Source of the DNA: Pedobacter punctiformis | GTDB lineage: Bacteria > Bacteroidota > Bacteroidia > Sphingobacteriales > Sphingobacteriaceae | Assembly: GCF_027213715.1 (NCBI RefSeq) | Contig: NZ_JAPWGM010000005.1 | Span: 248,001-312,000, forward strand | Direction: 5' to 3' | Length of the DNA stretch: 64,000 nt | Shown: positions 25,695-33,860 of the stretch, piece by piece | Position numbering within the stretch: the stretch's first letter is position 1 | Layout of the letters: every line of letters starts with the position of its first letter | The notes under the pieces: generated by a model | Database searches by the model: none | Told to the model about the DNA's origin: nothing | Seen by the model: the letters and a program-made list of their open reading frames with translations, nothing else | Made by a program: the position numbers and the translations under genes

Positions 25695-27023
25695 TTATTT
25701 TGCTTTTACATTAATGGCAACCCTTCTGTTTTGTGCACGTCCCTCAGGCGTTTCATTATCCGCAACCGGGAATTCAGGTCCGTAACCTTTTGAAGCTTCA
25801 AAAGCGGCTTTATCTGCACCCAGTTTTTGTACTAAAACAGCTATTGCATCTGCTCTTTTCTGAGATAAAGTAATATTGGCGTCAGCTGGCCCTGTATTAT
25901 CAGTGTAACCGCCAAATTTAAATTTAGCCGCAGGGAAAGCCTTGGTAATGGCCACCATATTTTTTAACTGATTGTTAGATTGATCTGTCAATTCAGTGCT
26001 GTTTAACTTAAAGTGAACATTGGTAAATTCAAACCAATTGCCTTTAACCGTATCAATTTTTGCCTCATTATCTGTTAAAAAGGCAACTAACCGTGCTTCG
26101 GTACTGTATTTACCTACCTTTAAAATACCCGCATTATTTGGCAAAGTAATGCTCACAGAATCTCCTTCGTCATAAATAAAATCACCATTACTATCCAGTT
26201 TACCTTTTATTGTAGTTTCTGTAGTGGTGGTTTCGGTATGAACAACCGTTGTGTCGTGACCTTGCTCATGTGTACCATCAGATTTGTCTCTGGTAAACCA
26301 CCAGGCAGCCAATACCGCCAGTATAACAGCAATTAAAGGTAATACCCAAATGCCTCTTGAACGTTCTTGTTTTTTTTCATGGCCACCATGATGACTTTCA
26401 TGGGTAACCACTGGCTCAACATGTTTTACCGGTGCAGCCTTAGGCGGTTCAGGTGTTATAATTGGATCAATAACTTTAGCCTCTGAAAAAGTACTTTTTA
26501 TATCTGTTTGAGTAAAATCGGCTGGTAAAAATCCTACAGCCGTGGCCTTTTGTTTCGTAAAGAAATCGGCAATGTGGTCTGCACTAAAATCACTGGCCTT
26601 AAAATGTTTGCCCAGCAAAGCCAAAATCGTTGGCAGTGCCATGCTGATTAATGTAGAAACACTTGATGCTTTAATACCTGCATAATTGGCAATTTGTTTA
26701 ATCGTATCTACATGCTTGTTTTCAAACAAACTATTGCTTAAAGAGGCACCTTCATCGCGTAAAGTCGCTCCATCTTCATGATGCAGAAACTTTCCAATCG
26801 TATTTAAAACACCTTTGCCTTCTTGTTCTCCTGCTGCTTTTATCAATGCTGCACTCCCATCTGGAGTTTGAGCCTTATCAGATATCCATCCAACAATTGT
26901 AGGAATAATGACCTCAATCGCTTTAGATAAGCTTGATTCTGATTCATTTAGGCTTCCGTTGGCCTGATTAATAACCTCGTTATTAAAATAACTTTTTGCC
27001 TGATCTAATAAATTTAATGACAT
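25695..27023 (-). CDS. DUF937 - transmembrane - OmpA peptidoglycan-binding protein
   Basis: 442 residues. Residues 1-155 match the DUF937 helical domain (LDQAKSYFNN, VIPTIVGWISDKAQ, ALPTILALLGKHF). A Pro/His-rich linker and a single membrane span (about 228-246, GIWVLPLIAVILA) follow. Residues about 325-440 form an OmpA C-terminal domain with FGGYTDNTGPADAN, LSQKRADAIA and EGRAQNRRVAI, which binds diaminopimelate of peptidoglycan. There is no N-terminal signal, so the DUF937 part is cytoplasmic and the OmpA part periplasmic: an inner-membrane to wall anchor. Its Thr-rich juxtamembrane stretch is notable. Confidence 0.88.
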   Translation of the reverse strand: MSLNLLDQAKSYFNNEVINQANGSLNESESSLSKAIEVIIPTIVGWISDKAQTPDGSAALIKAAGEQEGKGVLNTIGKFLHHEDGATLRDEGASLSNSLFENKHVDTIKQIANYAGIKASSVSTLISMALPTILALLGKHFKASDFSADHIADFFTKQKATAVGFLPADFTQTDIKSTFSEAKVIDPIITPEPPKAAPVKHVEPVVTHESHHGGHEKKQERSRGIWVLPLIAVILAVLAAWWFTRDKSDGTHEQGHDTTVVHTETTTTETTIKGKLDSNGDFIYDEGDSVSITLPNNAGILKVGKYSTEARLVAFLTDNEAKIDTVKGNWFEFTNVHFKLNSTELTDQSNNQLKNMVAITKAFPAAKFKFGGYTDNTGPADANITLSQKRADAIAVLVQKLGADKAAFEASKGYGPEFPVADNETPEGRAQNRRVAINVKAK

Positions 27024-27222
27024 GTTAAATGCTTTTTTTGGTTTAGAAAATTTTATGGTTTATTACTTAGGGAAGGTTAGATAAATATAGTAACAAACAT
27101 GATAAAATAATGTTTTATTTTATTTATTGTGTTTTGAACTGCAGATTTCTCAAATCATTTTTTAAAAAGGTATTTTATTGGTTGCTAAATTAATTTATAG
27201 ATTTGGTTAGATTTAGCTTAAT

Positions 27223-28059
27223 ATGAAATTTTTTGAACGGGCAGATTGGTGGCAGCTTATAAAGGAAACAATACTTCCTCATTTGGGTACCACGTTTTTA
27301 TACATTACTATTTTTGTTTCTATAGGTCTTTTACTGGGCGTAATTTATAGCCTTATTTTATGGCGGTTTAAAATTTTAAAACGGGTACCTAAATATTATA
27401 ATTGGGCAGTTAAATTATATGTTGTAGCTGGTATTGCGGTTTTTATTTACTTTTCCATTCATCTGGGCTTTATGTTTGCGGCAAAAAGTATTATAAAGAA
27501 AGAGGAACCCCGTATTGTTTCAGCCATATATGAAGAAATGGCCAGTCAGAATTTCGATTCGCCCGAAAAAAGAAAAATCTTCATTCAGAAAATTCAGGAA
27601 GGGGTAGTAGAGGTACAAAAAGGTTCTAAGGATGTTACCCTGTCTTTAAATAAATATGTGGCATCAAAAAATACAGGATTTAATATCGTTGATAAAGGGA
27701 AAAACCGCCTGGCCAATTATATTTTCACCCGGTATCAAAACGATATCTATTCTGCATCTGTATACGCAATGCTTATGGTGGCCAGCAGAGGCGCTTTTGA
27801 TGTTAAAGATATGAGTTATGAGGAGTTTAATACTTTAATTAAGGCATTAAATGCGATGGACCCCCGCGATATAGAAAAAAGTATAAAAAATAAGGTCACC
27901 GAAAAAGTAGATGAGATCATTTCAGATCAGATGAACGGGATGATTAAGGGAACTTTTTATACTTTAATTATTATACTCCTGATACCCGTAGCAGAGTTTT
28001 ATATCTATAAATTTTGGATGAAAAATAAAGCTGGAAAAGAAGAACTGGTTGTTAATTAA
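27223..28059 (+). CDS. Uncharacterised three-span membrane protein
   Basis: 278 residues. Hydrophobic spans at about 23-47 and 63-88 and again at about 243-266 flank a soluble region of about 150 residues with predicted helices (SAIYEEMASQNFDSPEKRK, VKDMSYEEFNTLIKALN). I do not recognise the family. It is monocistronic, divergent from the DUF937-OmpA gene and convergent with the TPR gene. Codon use looks like that of its neighbours. Confidence 0.7.
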   Translation: MKFFERADWWQLIKETILPHLGTTFLYITIFVSIGLLLGVIYSLILWRFKILKRVPKYYNWAVKLYVVAGIAVFIYFSIHLGFMFAAKSIIKKEEPRIVSAIYEEMASQNFDSPEKRKIFIQKIQEGVVEVQKGSKDVTLSLNKYVASKNTGFNIVDKGKNRLANYIFTRYQNDIYSASVYAMLMVASRGAFDVKDMSYEEFNTLIKALNAMDPRDIEKSIKNKVTEKVDEIISDQMNGMIKGTFYTLIIILLIPVAEFYIYKFWMKNKAGKEELVVN

Positions 28060-28077
28060 GGGATAAAGGCATGGCCC

Positions 28078-28599
28078 TTATCCCTGATAGGCATAAATCA
28101 TTTTCTTTTTGCTTTTTTGTTTGTCGCGTACTCTTTCCAGATGTTCCTGTACCAAACCCTGATCCGTTTTGCTTTCGGTTGTTAGTTCAGCCTTCTTAAA
28201 AAAGCTTTCAGCTTTACTATAATCGAAAAGTTTTTCGGCATTTAAACCAAGCAATTCGTAAATGCGGGCTTCTGAAACGCCAGGCACTGTCAATGCTTTT
28301 TCGGCCGTAATATCAATAAGCCTGTACATTTTTAAAGTGATTAAAAGCTTCAGATAATGTTCGTAAACATCCGGAAATTCCGGCTCCAGTTCAACACACA
28401 TTTTATAGTGATAACCGGCAGTTTGATAATTTTTAAACTGATATTGATAAAAGCAGCCCAGCTGAAAATGTGCCCTTGCATAGTCCGGATCGGCTGAAAC
28501 GATTTCCTGAAAATATTGGAGTGATTTTGGCAATTCGCCGTAATTTAACTCCTCTACTGCCTGCAGATATTTTTCTTCTACAGTTAGATATATGTCCAT
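28078..28599 (-). CDS. Tetratricopeptide-repeat protein
   Basis: 173 residues, no signal peptide. At least three TPR-like helical pairs: LQYFQEIVSADPDYARAHFQLG, YHYKMCVELEPEFPDVYEHYL (split) and YSKAESFFKKAEL. The final Lys-rich tail KQKSKKKMIYAYQG is unusual. Likely a cytoplasmic protein-protein adaptor. The 259 bp upstream hold a strong promoter and a candidate structured RNA (28692-28806) that ends in its own terminator, so this gene may be read only by read-through or from a nearer promoter. Confidence 0.78.
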   Translation of the reverse strand: MDIYLTVEEKYLQAVEELNYGELPKSLQYFQEIVSADPDYARAHFQLGCFYQYQFKNYQTAGYHYKMCVELEPEFPDVYEHYLKLLITLKMYRLIDITAEKALTVPGVSEARIYELLGLNAEKLFDYSKAESFFKKAELTTESKTDQGLVQEHLERVRDKQKSKKKMIYAYQG

Positions 28600-28691
28600 A
28601 ATGGATATAATTGAATTTATAAGGCTGTAAACAGCTTTATAATTGATAAATAGATAATTATTTAATTAGGATTCTTATCCCATTTGAGGAT

Positions 28692-28806
28692 AGAAAAAAC
28701 GCTAATGGTTCGGTAGAAAACTCAAATCCATACCCGAACACTTTAGCCAATAAGACTGGCTAAACCCTGGTGTTTGAATATGTAGTTGACGTAGCATTTT
28801 AATATT
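28692..28806 (-). ncRNA. Candidate small structured RNA (~115 nt)
   Basis: Downstream of the strong promoter at 28814-28844 on the minus strand. The predicted 5' part AAAATGCTA (28792-28800) pairs with TAGCGTTTT (28696-28704) in a 9-bp closing stem with one U-G pair, whose 3' arm runs into a U6 tract (28694-28699). Inside are hairpin 1 (TTTAGCCA / TGGCTAAA, 28742-28764, extended by AACAC / GTGTT at 28737-28741 and 28770-28774) and hairpin 2 (28709-28738, seven pairs with a bulged G). No open frame covers it. A leader of the TPR gene is the alternative. Confidence 0.5.
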
Positions 28807-28813
28807 TCTTGCT

Positions 28814-28844
28814 GCAAAGATAATTATTTTCAATGAATTACAAA
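28814..28844 (-). promoter_or_regulatory. Near-consensus Bacteroidota promoter
   Basis: On the minus strand, TTTG (28841-28844) - 18 nt - TAtcTTTGC (28814-28822), almost identical to the TTTG-N19-TAnnTTTG consensus. It lies directly after the DinB gene stop and drives the candidate RNA at 28692-28806 and possibly the TPR gene. Confidence 0.8.
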
Positions 28845-28858
28845 TTATTGAAAATAAA

Positions 28859-29350
28859 TCAGGCAGGCTGATTGCGTTTTATAATATTTTGAATCTGTCT
28901 CCGGTGTCTTAAAATATGCACAATTGCATGTTCCATCAGTTGTTCCACATCATATTGCTGCCCCCAGCGGGTATTGATTTTTTTATTGTTATCAAATTCT
29001 TCCAAAGGAATATCCCGGTTTTGAAGAAAGCAGTTTTCGCAATAACTAAAACCTGAATTTAATTTTTCAATGTAATCCTTTACATTGTCAAAAACATATC
29101 GGTTTGGTCTTACGGTATGTAAGCCAATCCAATTTTCTATATAAACCGTATAGCTGTAGGTGGAAGCAACAACGTGACTTAAAATATTTTGTATTGACCT
29201 TACGTCTTCATCCAGGGCATCAGGATTAACGATAGCAGTAAGCTGCGCCGGGTTTAAAGGACTGATGATTGCAATTAATTCATCAATTGCTTTTTTATAT
29301 TCCTCTAAAAGTGCTGCAATTGCGCCGGTCAGGTTGTTTGAATTAATCAT
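28859..29350 (-). CDS. DinB-superfamily protein
   Basis: 163 residues from ATG 29350 (MINSNNLTG); the slightly longer frame would start at TTG. Four-helix DinB/YfiT architecture with metal-ligand histidines in ILSHVVASTYSY (first helix His) and MEHAIVHILRHRRQIQ (C-terminal His-x-x-x-His). Members include thiol transferases, some of which use bacillithiol. The presence of bshA and ypdA in this window makes that worth testing, but the sequence does not prove it. Confidence 0.78.
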   Translation of the reverse strand: MINSNNLTGAIAALLEEYKKAIDELIAIISPLNPAQLTAIVNPDALDEDVRSIQNILSHVVASTYSYTVYIENWIGLHTVRPNRYVFDNVKDYIEKLNSGFSYCENCFLQNRDIPLEEFDNNKKINTRWGQQYDVEQLMEHAIVHILRHRRQIQNIIKRNQPA

Positions 29351-29475
29351 CGTCAAACAAATATATTCTTTTCGCCGCTAATTAGATTCTGCAAAATTTA
29401 ACATCAGGAGCGTTTCCTTATTTGTGTATGAAATAACTCAGCTTAATGGCAAACCAAATTTTTGAGTTTACTGGC

Positions 29476-30438
29476 TTATAAAAGGTCTTTAATGATCTTT
29501 TCGATGGATAATCCTTCAGCCTCTGCACGATAATTACGAACGATACGGTGGCGTAAAATAGGTTCGGCAACGGCTTGAACATCCTCAATATCAGGAGCGT
29601 ATTTGCCGGAAATAGCTGCGTGGCATTTTGCACCTAAAACCAGGAACTGAGATGCACGGGGACCAGCGCCCCAGCTTACATATTTGTTAACTGCTTCGGT
29701 TGAAAATTCACTGTTCGGGCGGGTTTTAGAGGCCAGCTTAACTGCATATTCCAAAACGTTATCGGTTACCGGAATATCACGAATCAGGCTCTGAAAGTAT
29801 TGGATATCTTCTGCCTGGATAATTTTTTGCAACTGAACACTTTTGTTACTGGTGGTGTTTTTTACAATATTCAATTCATCTGCAAAGGCAGGATAGTTGA
29901 GCTGAATATTGAACATAAAACGATCCAGTTGTGCTTCAGGCAGGGGATAAGTACCTTCCTGCTCAATGGGGTTTTGCGTGGCTAAAACAAAAAATGGTTT
30001 AGGCAAAATGTGTGTTTGTCCGGCGGCGGTAACCGATTTCTCCTGCATGGCTTCGAGTAAAGCAGCCTGCGTTTTTGGAGGGGTACGGTTAATCTCATCG
30101 GCAAGGATTATATTAGAAAAGACAGGCCCTTTTATAAATTTAAAGTGCCTGTCTTCTCCTAAAATTTCAGCACCGATAATGTCACTTGGCATTAAATCAG
30201 GTGTGAATTGAATACGGTTAAAGTTAAGATCAAGAACAGAAGCTACGGTTTGTACCAATAAAGTTTTAGCTAAACCCGGTACGCCAACCAACAAGCAATG
30301 CCCGTTGCTGAAAATGGCAATTAAAACAGATTTAATGACATCATCCTGCCCGACTACAACTTTGCCTATTTCGGCTTTAATATTGTTGAAAGATTGGTGA
30401 AGCGCATCAACAGCTTCTACTTCGTTCTTGTACTGCAT
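29476..30438 (-). CDS. MoxR-family AAA+ ATPase
   Basis: 320 residues. Walker A GVPGLAKTLL (about 56-65), Walker B ILADEINRTPPKTQ (about 110-123), sensor region ATQNPIEQEGTYPLPEAQLDRF, and C-terminal lid ending RHRIVRNYRAEAEG. MoxR ATPases assist maturation of metal or complex proteins and usually sit beside VWA/DUF58 genes. Here it is four bases after a SurA-type chaperone gene in one operon, suggesting a link to envelope protein folding. No DUF58 or VWA gene follows within the window. Confidence 0.93.
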   Translation of the reverse strand: MQYKNEVEAVDALHQSFNNIKAEIGKVVVGQDDVIKSVLIAIFSNGHCLLVGVPGLAKTLLVQTVASVLDLNFNRIQFTPDLMPSDIIGAEILGEDRHFKFIKGPVFSNIILADEINRTPPKTQAALLEAMQEKSVTAAGQTHILPKPFFVLATQNPIEQEGTYPLPEAQLDRFMFNIQLNYPAFADELNIVKNTTSNKSVQLQKIIQAEDIQYFQSLIRDIPVTDNVLEYAVKLASKTRPNSEFSTEAVNKYVSWGAGPRASQFLVLGAKCHAAISGKYAPDIEDVQAVAEPILRHRIVRNYRAEAEGLSIEKIIKDLL

Positions 30439-30442
30439 TATT

Positions 30443-31801
30443 TTATTTTGCGGCTGTGTTTTTAGTCCAGATTTTTAATTCGCTGCAGTTGTTAAACTCA
30501 TCGTCAATTTTAATGTAAGTGCTTTCACGACGTTTTTCAAACCACTCGCTTAAAGTACGATTAATTTTATCACTTTGAGCGGCATCTCTGATTTTTGGAA
30601 AATCCTGAACCATATTGGCTTTGTGCGGTGGTATTTTAGATTTTAAATATAAAATACGATATCCTTGTTTGCCATCCGGAGAAGAGAATAAATCTGGTTT
30701 AGAAACGCCACCAACTTTCATGGTGTCGATTACTAAAAATACAGCAGGATCCAGTTTATCAACCGGGATAATAGTACTTCTGGCTTGTACATTTTCAGCG
30801 TTAAGCATCATACCACCGTTATATTTAGTTTCTTTATCGTCAGAAAATAAATTAGCAGCAGCAGCAAAAGTTAATTTATTGCTGATAATTCTGTTGTAAA
30901 TACTATCTGCATGAAGTTTTAAACGGGTTAAACTTTCAGGTGTAGTTTGTGGCCTCACTAAGATGTGGCGGGCATGTACCTGCTCGCCGCGACGCTCGAT
31001 AACCTGCAAAATATGGAAACCAAATTCAGTTTCAAAAACCGGAGAAATTTCACCTGCCTTTAATTTAAAAGCCCAGGCCGTAAATTCTTTAGCCATAGTG
31101 CTTCTATCAAAGAAACCCAAATCACCACCATCAGCAGATGATCCAGGATCTTCAGAATAAGTTTTAGCTAAAACGCCAAAGTCATCACCACTTTTTACAC
31201 GTAAACGTAAAGCCTCTATTTTATCATGAAATCTTTGTTTTTCTGCTTTGCTTAACTGTGGATTTAAAATAATTTCACCAACTTCAACCTCTGTATTAAA
31301 CTCAGGAACACTATCTCCTAAAGTTTTAAAGTATTTTTCAACTTCCATAGGTGTAACGTTAATGTTCTCAGTAATTTTAGCCTGCATTTTCTGAGCAATT
31401 AACTCATCTTTTACCGATGGTCTGATCTCATCTTTGTACTGAAGTACAGATTTGTTTAAAAATTGCTCTAAACGTTCCTGTCCGCCCGCACGTTGCATGC
31501 TGTAACGCATACGTTTATTTACCTCGTCATCAACTTGTCCGTCTTCTACCATAACAGAGTCAATCTCTGCCTGTTGTTTAAGCAATTTCTGGGTTAAGGT
31601 ATTTTGTAAAATTCTACATTTAATATCTGCATTCGGCGGGTTGCCCTGATAAAGATATTGGGTGTATTGTTGGTTTAAATCTGATAGCAGGATGATGTTA
31701 TTACCTACTACAGCAGCAACTTTATCAATATTATGCTTTTGGGCGAAGCCATTAAAAAACATGCTAATTAAAGCAATTGCTACTAAAGAAACTTTCTTCA
31801 T
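30443..31801 (-). CDS. SurA-type periplasmic chaperone / peptidylprolyl isomerase
   Basis: 452 residues, Sec signal ending NGFAQ (about 20). A SurA_N chaperone helix region (30-165) with VAAVVGNNIILLSDL is followed by two parvulin PPIase domains: VGEIILNPQLSK ... GGDLGFFDRSTM ... FGFHILQVIERR (about 170-270) and VHARHILVRPQ ... YNGGMML (about 275-380). It folds outer-membrane proteins in the periplasm. Promoter-like TAaaTTTGC at 31820-31828 (minus strand). Operon: truncated SurA-like gene, this gene, moxR. Confidence 0.92.
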   Translation of the reverse strand: MKKVSLVAIALISMFFNGFAQKHNIDKVAAVVGNNIILLSDLNQQYTQYLYQGNPPNADIKCRILQNTLTQKLLKQQAEIDSVMVEDGQVDDEVNKRMRYSMQRAGGQERLEQFLNKSVLQYKDEIRPSVKDELIAQKMQAKITENINVTPMEVEKYFKTLGDSVPEFNTEVEVGEIILNPQLSKAEKQRFHDKIEALRLRVKSGDDFGVLAKTYSEDPGSSADGGDLGFFDRSTMAKEFTAWAFKLKAGEISPVFETEFGFHILQVIERRGEQVHARHILVRPQTTPESLTRLKLHADSIYNRIISNKLTFAAAANLFSDDKETKYNGGMMLNAENVQARSTIIPVDKLDPAVFLVIDTMKVGGVSKPDLFSSPDGKQGYRILYLKSKIPPHKANMVQDFPKIRDAAQSDKINRTLSEWFEKRRESTYIKIDDEFNNCSELKIWTKNTAAK

Positions 31802-31861
31802 TCTATGTTATTATATTTTGCAAATTTAATATTAATGGTTTAATTAACTAATGGATTAAAA

Positions 31862-32449
31862 TTACAGCTTGGTTAGCTTTCTTAATTCGTTTTCATTAAC
31901 CTTAACCTGGTATTTATCCTTCAGGCTTTTAAGCCACTTATCTTCCAAAAACTGTTGATAATCGGCAATCACTTTTCCTCTTATGTCAACTAATGGTTTA
32001 TTGTAATCCTGTTGGTTTGTTGTATAAAAATCGTTAATGGCCTGTTCATCTTCCTGGGCTTTGTTCCAGATCTTCTGTTCAGATACATTAAACATTAAAA
32101 CACCTTCGCGGTATTCGTTTATTAAATAGTTAAAATCCTTGTTGCTCGTTGTTGCCTTTTTGTGGGTAACTAAAGCATCTTCATAAGTTTTAATCTCATC
32201 AATATAAGTTGGATTTTTATCCAAACCCATCTCGCGGGCATCTAAAACTTTTAATTTAAAGTTAATGTATAAATTTAAATAGGTCTTTAAGCTGTTATAA
32301 TCAGCATTGCCGTTCCCATTATGGCTTTTTTTGTAAGTCCAGATAAACTCCTTACTGCTTAATGATTTGCCATTAATTGTGGCTACATTTTGTGCAGAAG
32401 AAATGCTATAAACCAGGCTAAGAACAAACAAGCAATAAGCTTTTCTCAC
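31862..32449 (-). CDS. Shortened SurA-like chaperone without a PPIase domain
   Basis: GTG start at 32449 gives 195 residues beginning RKAYCLFVLS with a 20-residue signal; the longer frame would need TTG at 32488. The body matches the chaperone halves of Bacteroidota peptidylprolyl isomerases: EFIWTYKKSHNG, YLNLYINFKLKVLDAREMGLD, and LINEYREGVLMFNVSEQKIWNKA, normally separated by parvulin domains. Here the halves are joined directly, so only the chaperone part remains. It is 61 bp upstream of the full-length surA-type gene and probably helps the same clients. Confidence 0.72.
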   Translation of the reverse strand: MRKAYCLFVLSLVYSISSAQNVATINGKSLSSKEFIWTYKKSHNGNGNADYNSLKTYLNLYINFKLKVLDAREMGLDKNPTYIDEIKTYEDALVTHKKATTSNKDFNYLINEYREGVLMFNVSEQKIWNKAQEDEQAINDFYTTNQQDYNKPLVDIRGKVIADYQQFLEDKWLKSLKDKYQVKVNENELRKLTKL

Positions 32450-32494
32450 ACAGAAGACTCTATAAATTTTAATGGATAAAAGTAACAATTAGCG

Positions 32495-32543
32495 GCGCTA
32501 TTATAAGATATTTAACTAATTTTAACAGAAATTATTATAGCGC
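32495..32543. repeat. Inverted repeat between divergent genes
   Basis: GCGCTATTATAA (32495-32506) and TTATTATAGCGC (32532-32543) are reverse complements at 11 of 12 positions with a 25-nt gap. It fills the divergent promoter region of the SurA-like and HolD-like genes, so each arm points toward one gene. It may be paired promoter elements or a two-site operator. Confidence 0.45.
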
Positions 32544-32553
32544 AAAAATACGA

Positions 32554-33204
32554 ATGGAAAACCAGGTTACCAACAATGCTAACGCTTTACGCTTATTTTT
32601 TACTGAAGATGTCTTTTTAGTAGCCGATAAAAGCGTAAAAATACAGCCTGAGGTTCAAATGGAGCCTGTTTTAGAAGTTGCAGCCAATTTGGGATCTCCA
32701 GAAGTACCGGCTATTCAAAATACTGAAAATGAGCAAATTTCGGAGAAAAAAATTCCAAATCTGGTTAAAGAATACCCTGAAAATGCCGAAAAAGCACCTG
32801 TTGCAGAAGAACCCGTAGCTGAAAAAGTATTTAAGTTTTTAGGCGGGAATAAGAAGTCAGTGCTCATTTTAGTTAACGATAAAAATAACGATGTGAGCAC
32901 CGAGCAGGGTAGGGAGTTGCTGCGCAAAATTGTAAAAGCGGTTGAACTGGCCACACCAGATTTTGCTTTGCTTAATTACGCCAGTTATGCCGGAACAAAT
33001 TTTATTGAACTGCACCAGTTTTTTAAACCGCAATTACTGCTGGCTTTCGGTGTAAATACAGCAGATTTAAATTTAGACCTGATTTGGCAGCATGAAATTA
33101 TTGTACACGAAACAACCCGAATGATTTTTGCGCCCGAATTGCATCAACTGGATGGTGATTTAAATGCCAAAAAATCACTTTGGGGAAATCTTAAAAAATT
33201 ATAG
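32554..33204 (+). CDS. Conserved protein with HolD (DNA pol III psi)-like C-terminus
   Basis: 216 residues. The first ~30 residues (ALRLFFTEDVFLV) are conserved-looking, then about 70 residues of Glu/Pro/Val-rich linker. From about residue 105 an alpha/beta domain reads VLILVNDKN, GRELLRKIVKAVEL, LLLAFGVNTADL, IFAPELHQLDGDLNAKKSLW. The order of strand, helix, a late Pro-Glu-Leu segment and the final helix with Ala/Ser-Leu-Trp recalls the psi clamp-loader subunit (uracil-glycosylase-like fold). That assignment is tentative. It lies 52 bp before rdgB. Confidence 0.55.
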   Translation: MENQVTNNANALRLFFTEDVFLVADKSVKIQPEVQMEPVLEVAANLGSPEVPAIQNTENEQISEKKIPNLVKEYPENAEKAPVAEEPVAEKVFKFLGGNKKSVLILVNDKNNDVSTEQGRELLRKIVKAVELATPDFALLNYASYAGTNFIELHQFFKPQLLLAFGVNTADLNLDLIWQHEIIVHETTRMIFAPELHQLDGDLNAKKSLWGNLKKL

Positions 33205-33256
33205 AGTATTAAGTTATTCTCTCTAAACCATAAATTAAATTTTATTAATCACTCCA

Positions 33257-33847
33257 ATGAATAAGCTGGTTTTCGCTACTAATAATCAACATAAAACTGA
33301 AGAAATAAGAGCCGCGCTTCAGGGTAAGTATGAAGTGCTTAATCTGGAAGATATTGGCTGTTTCACGGATATTCCTGAAACAAAAGAAACTTTTGAAGGT
33401 AACGCCCGGTTAAAAAGCAGCTACGTAGTAGAACATTATGGTTTAGACTGCTTTGCTGATGACAGTGGATTAGAGATTGAAGCTTTGGATAATGAGCCGG
33501 GTGTTTACTCTGCCCGTTACTCGGGAAGCCGGGATAACATGAATAACATTAACCTGGTTTTGGAAAAAATGAAGGGTAAGGAAAACCGGAAAGCCAGGTT
33601 TAAAACAGTGATTTCATTAATGCAAAATGGTGAAAATCATTTGTTTGAAGGTGTAATTGAAGGAACAATCCGTACAGAATTAAGTGGTACAAAAGGCTTT
33701 GGTTATGATCCTGTTTTCCAACCGGATGGTTACGACATTACTTTTGCGGAGATGGATTTAGAAGAAAAAAATAAAATTAGTCACCGGGCTATTGCCTTGA
33801 AAAAGATGATCGATTTTTTAAAGCTAAAATCAATAGCTAAACCGTAA
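33257..33847 (+). CDS. rdgB: RdgB/HAM1 non-canonical purine NTP pyrophosphatase
   Basis: 196 residues. [14 protein letters not shown] at the N-terminus is the substrate/Mg loop, [26 protein letters not shown] the central signature (split here), and [11 protein letters not shown] with [12 protein letters not shown] the C-terminal motifs. It hydrolyses XTP, ITP and dITP to monophosphates, keeping deaminated purines out of DNA. Usual length. It follows the HolD-like gene and probably shares its transcript. Confidence 0.96.
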   Translation: MNKLVFATNNQHKTEEIRAALQGKYEVLNLEDIGCFTDIPETKETFEGNARLKSSYVVEHYGLDCFADDSGLEIEALDNEPGVYSARYSGSRDNMNNINLVLEKMKGKENRKARFKTVISLMQNGENHLFEGVIEGTIRTELSGTKGFGYDPVFQPDGYDITFAEMDLEEKNKISHRAIALKKMIDFLKLKSIAKP

Positions 33848-33860
33848 TCTTTTATTGATT

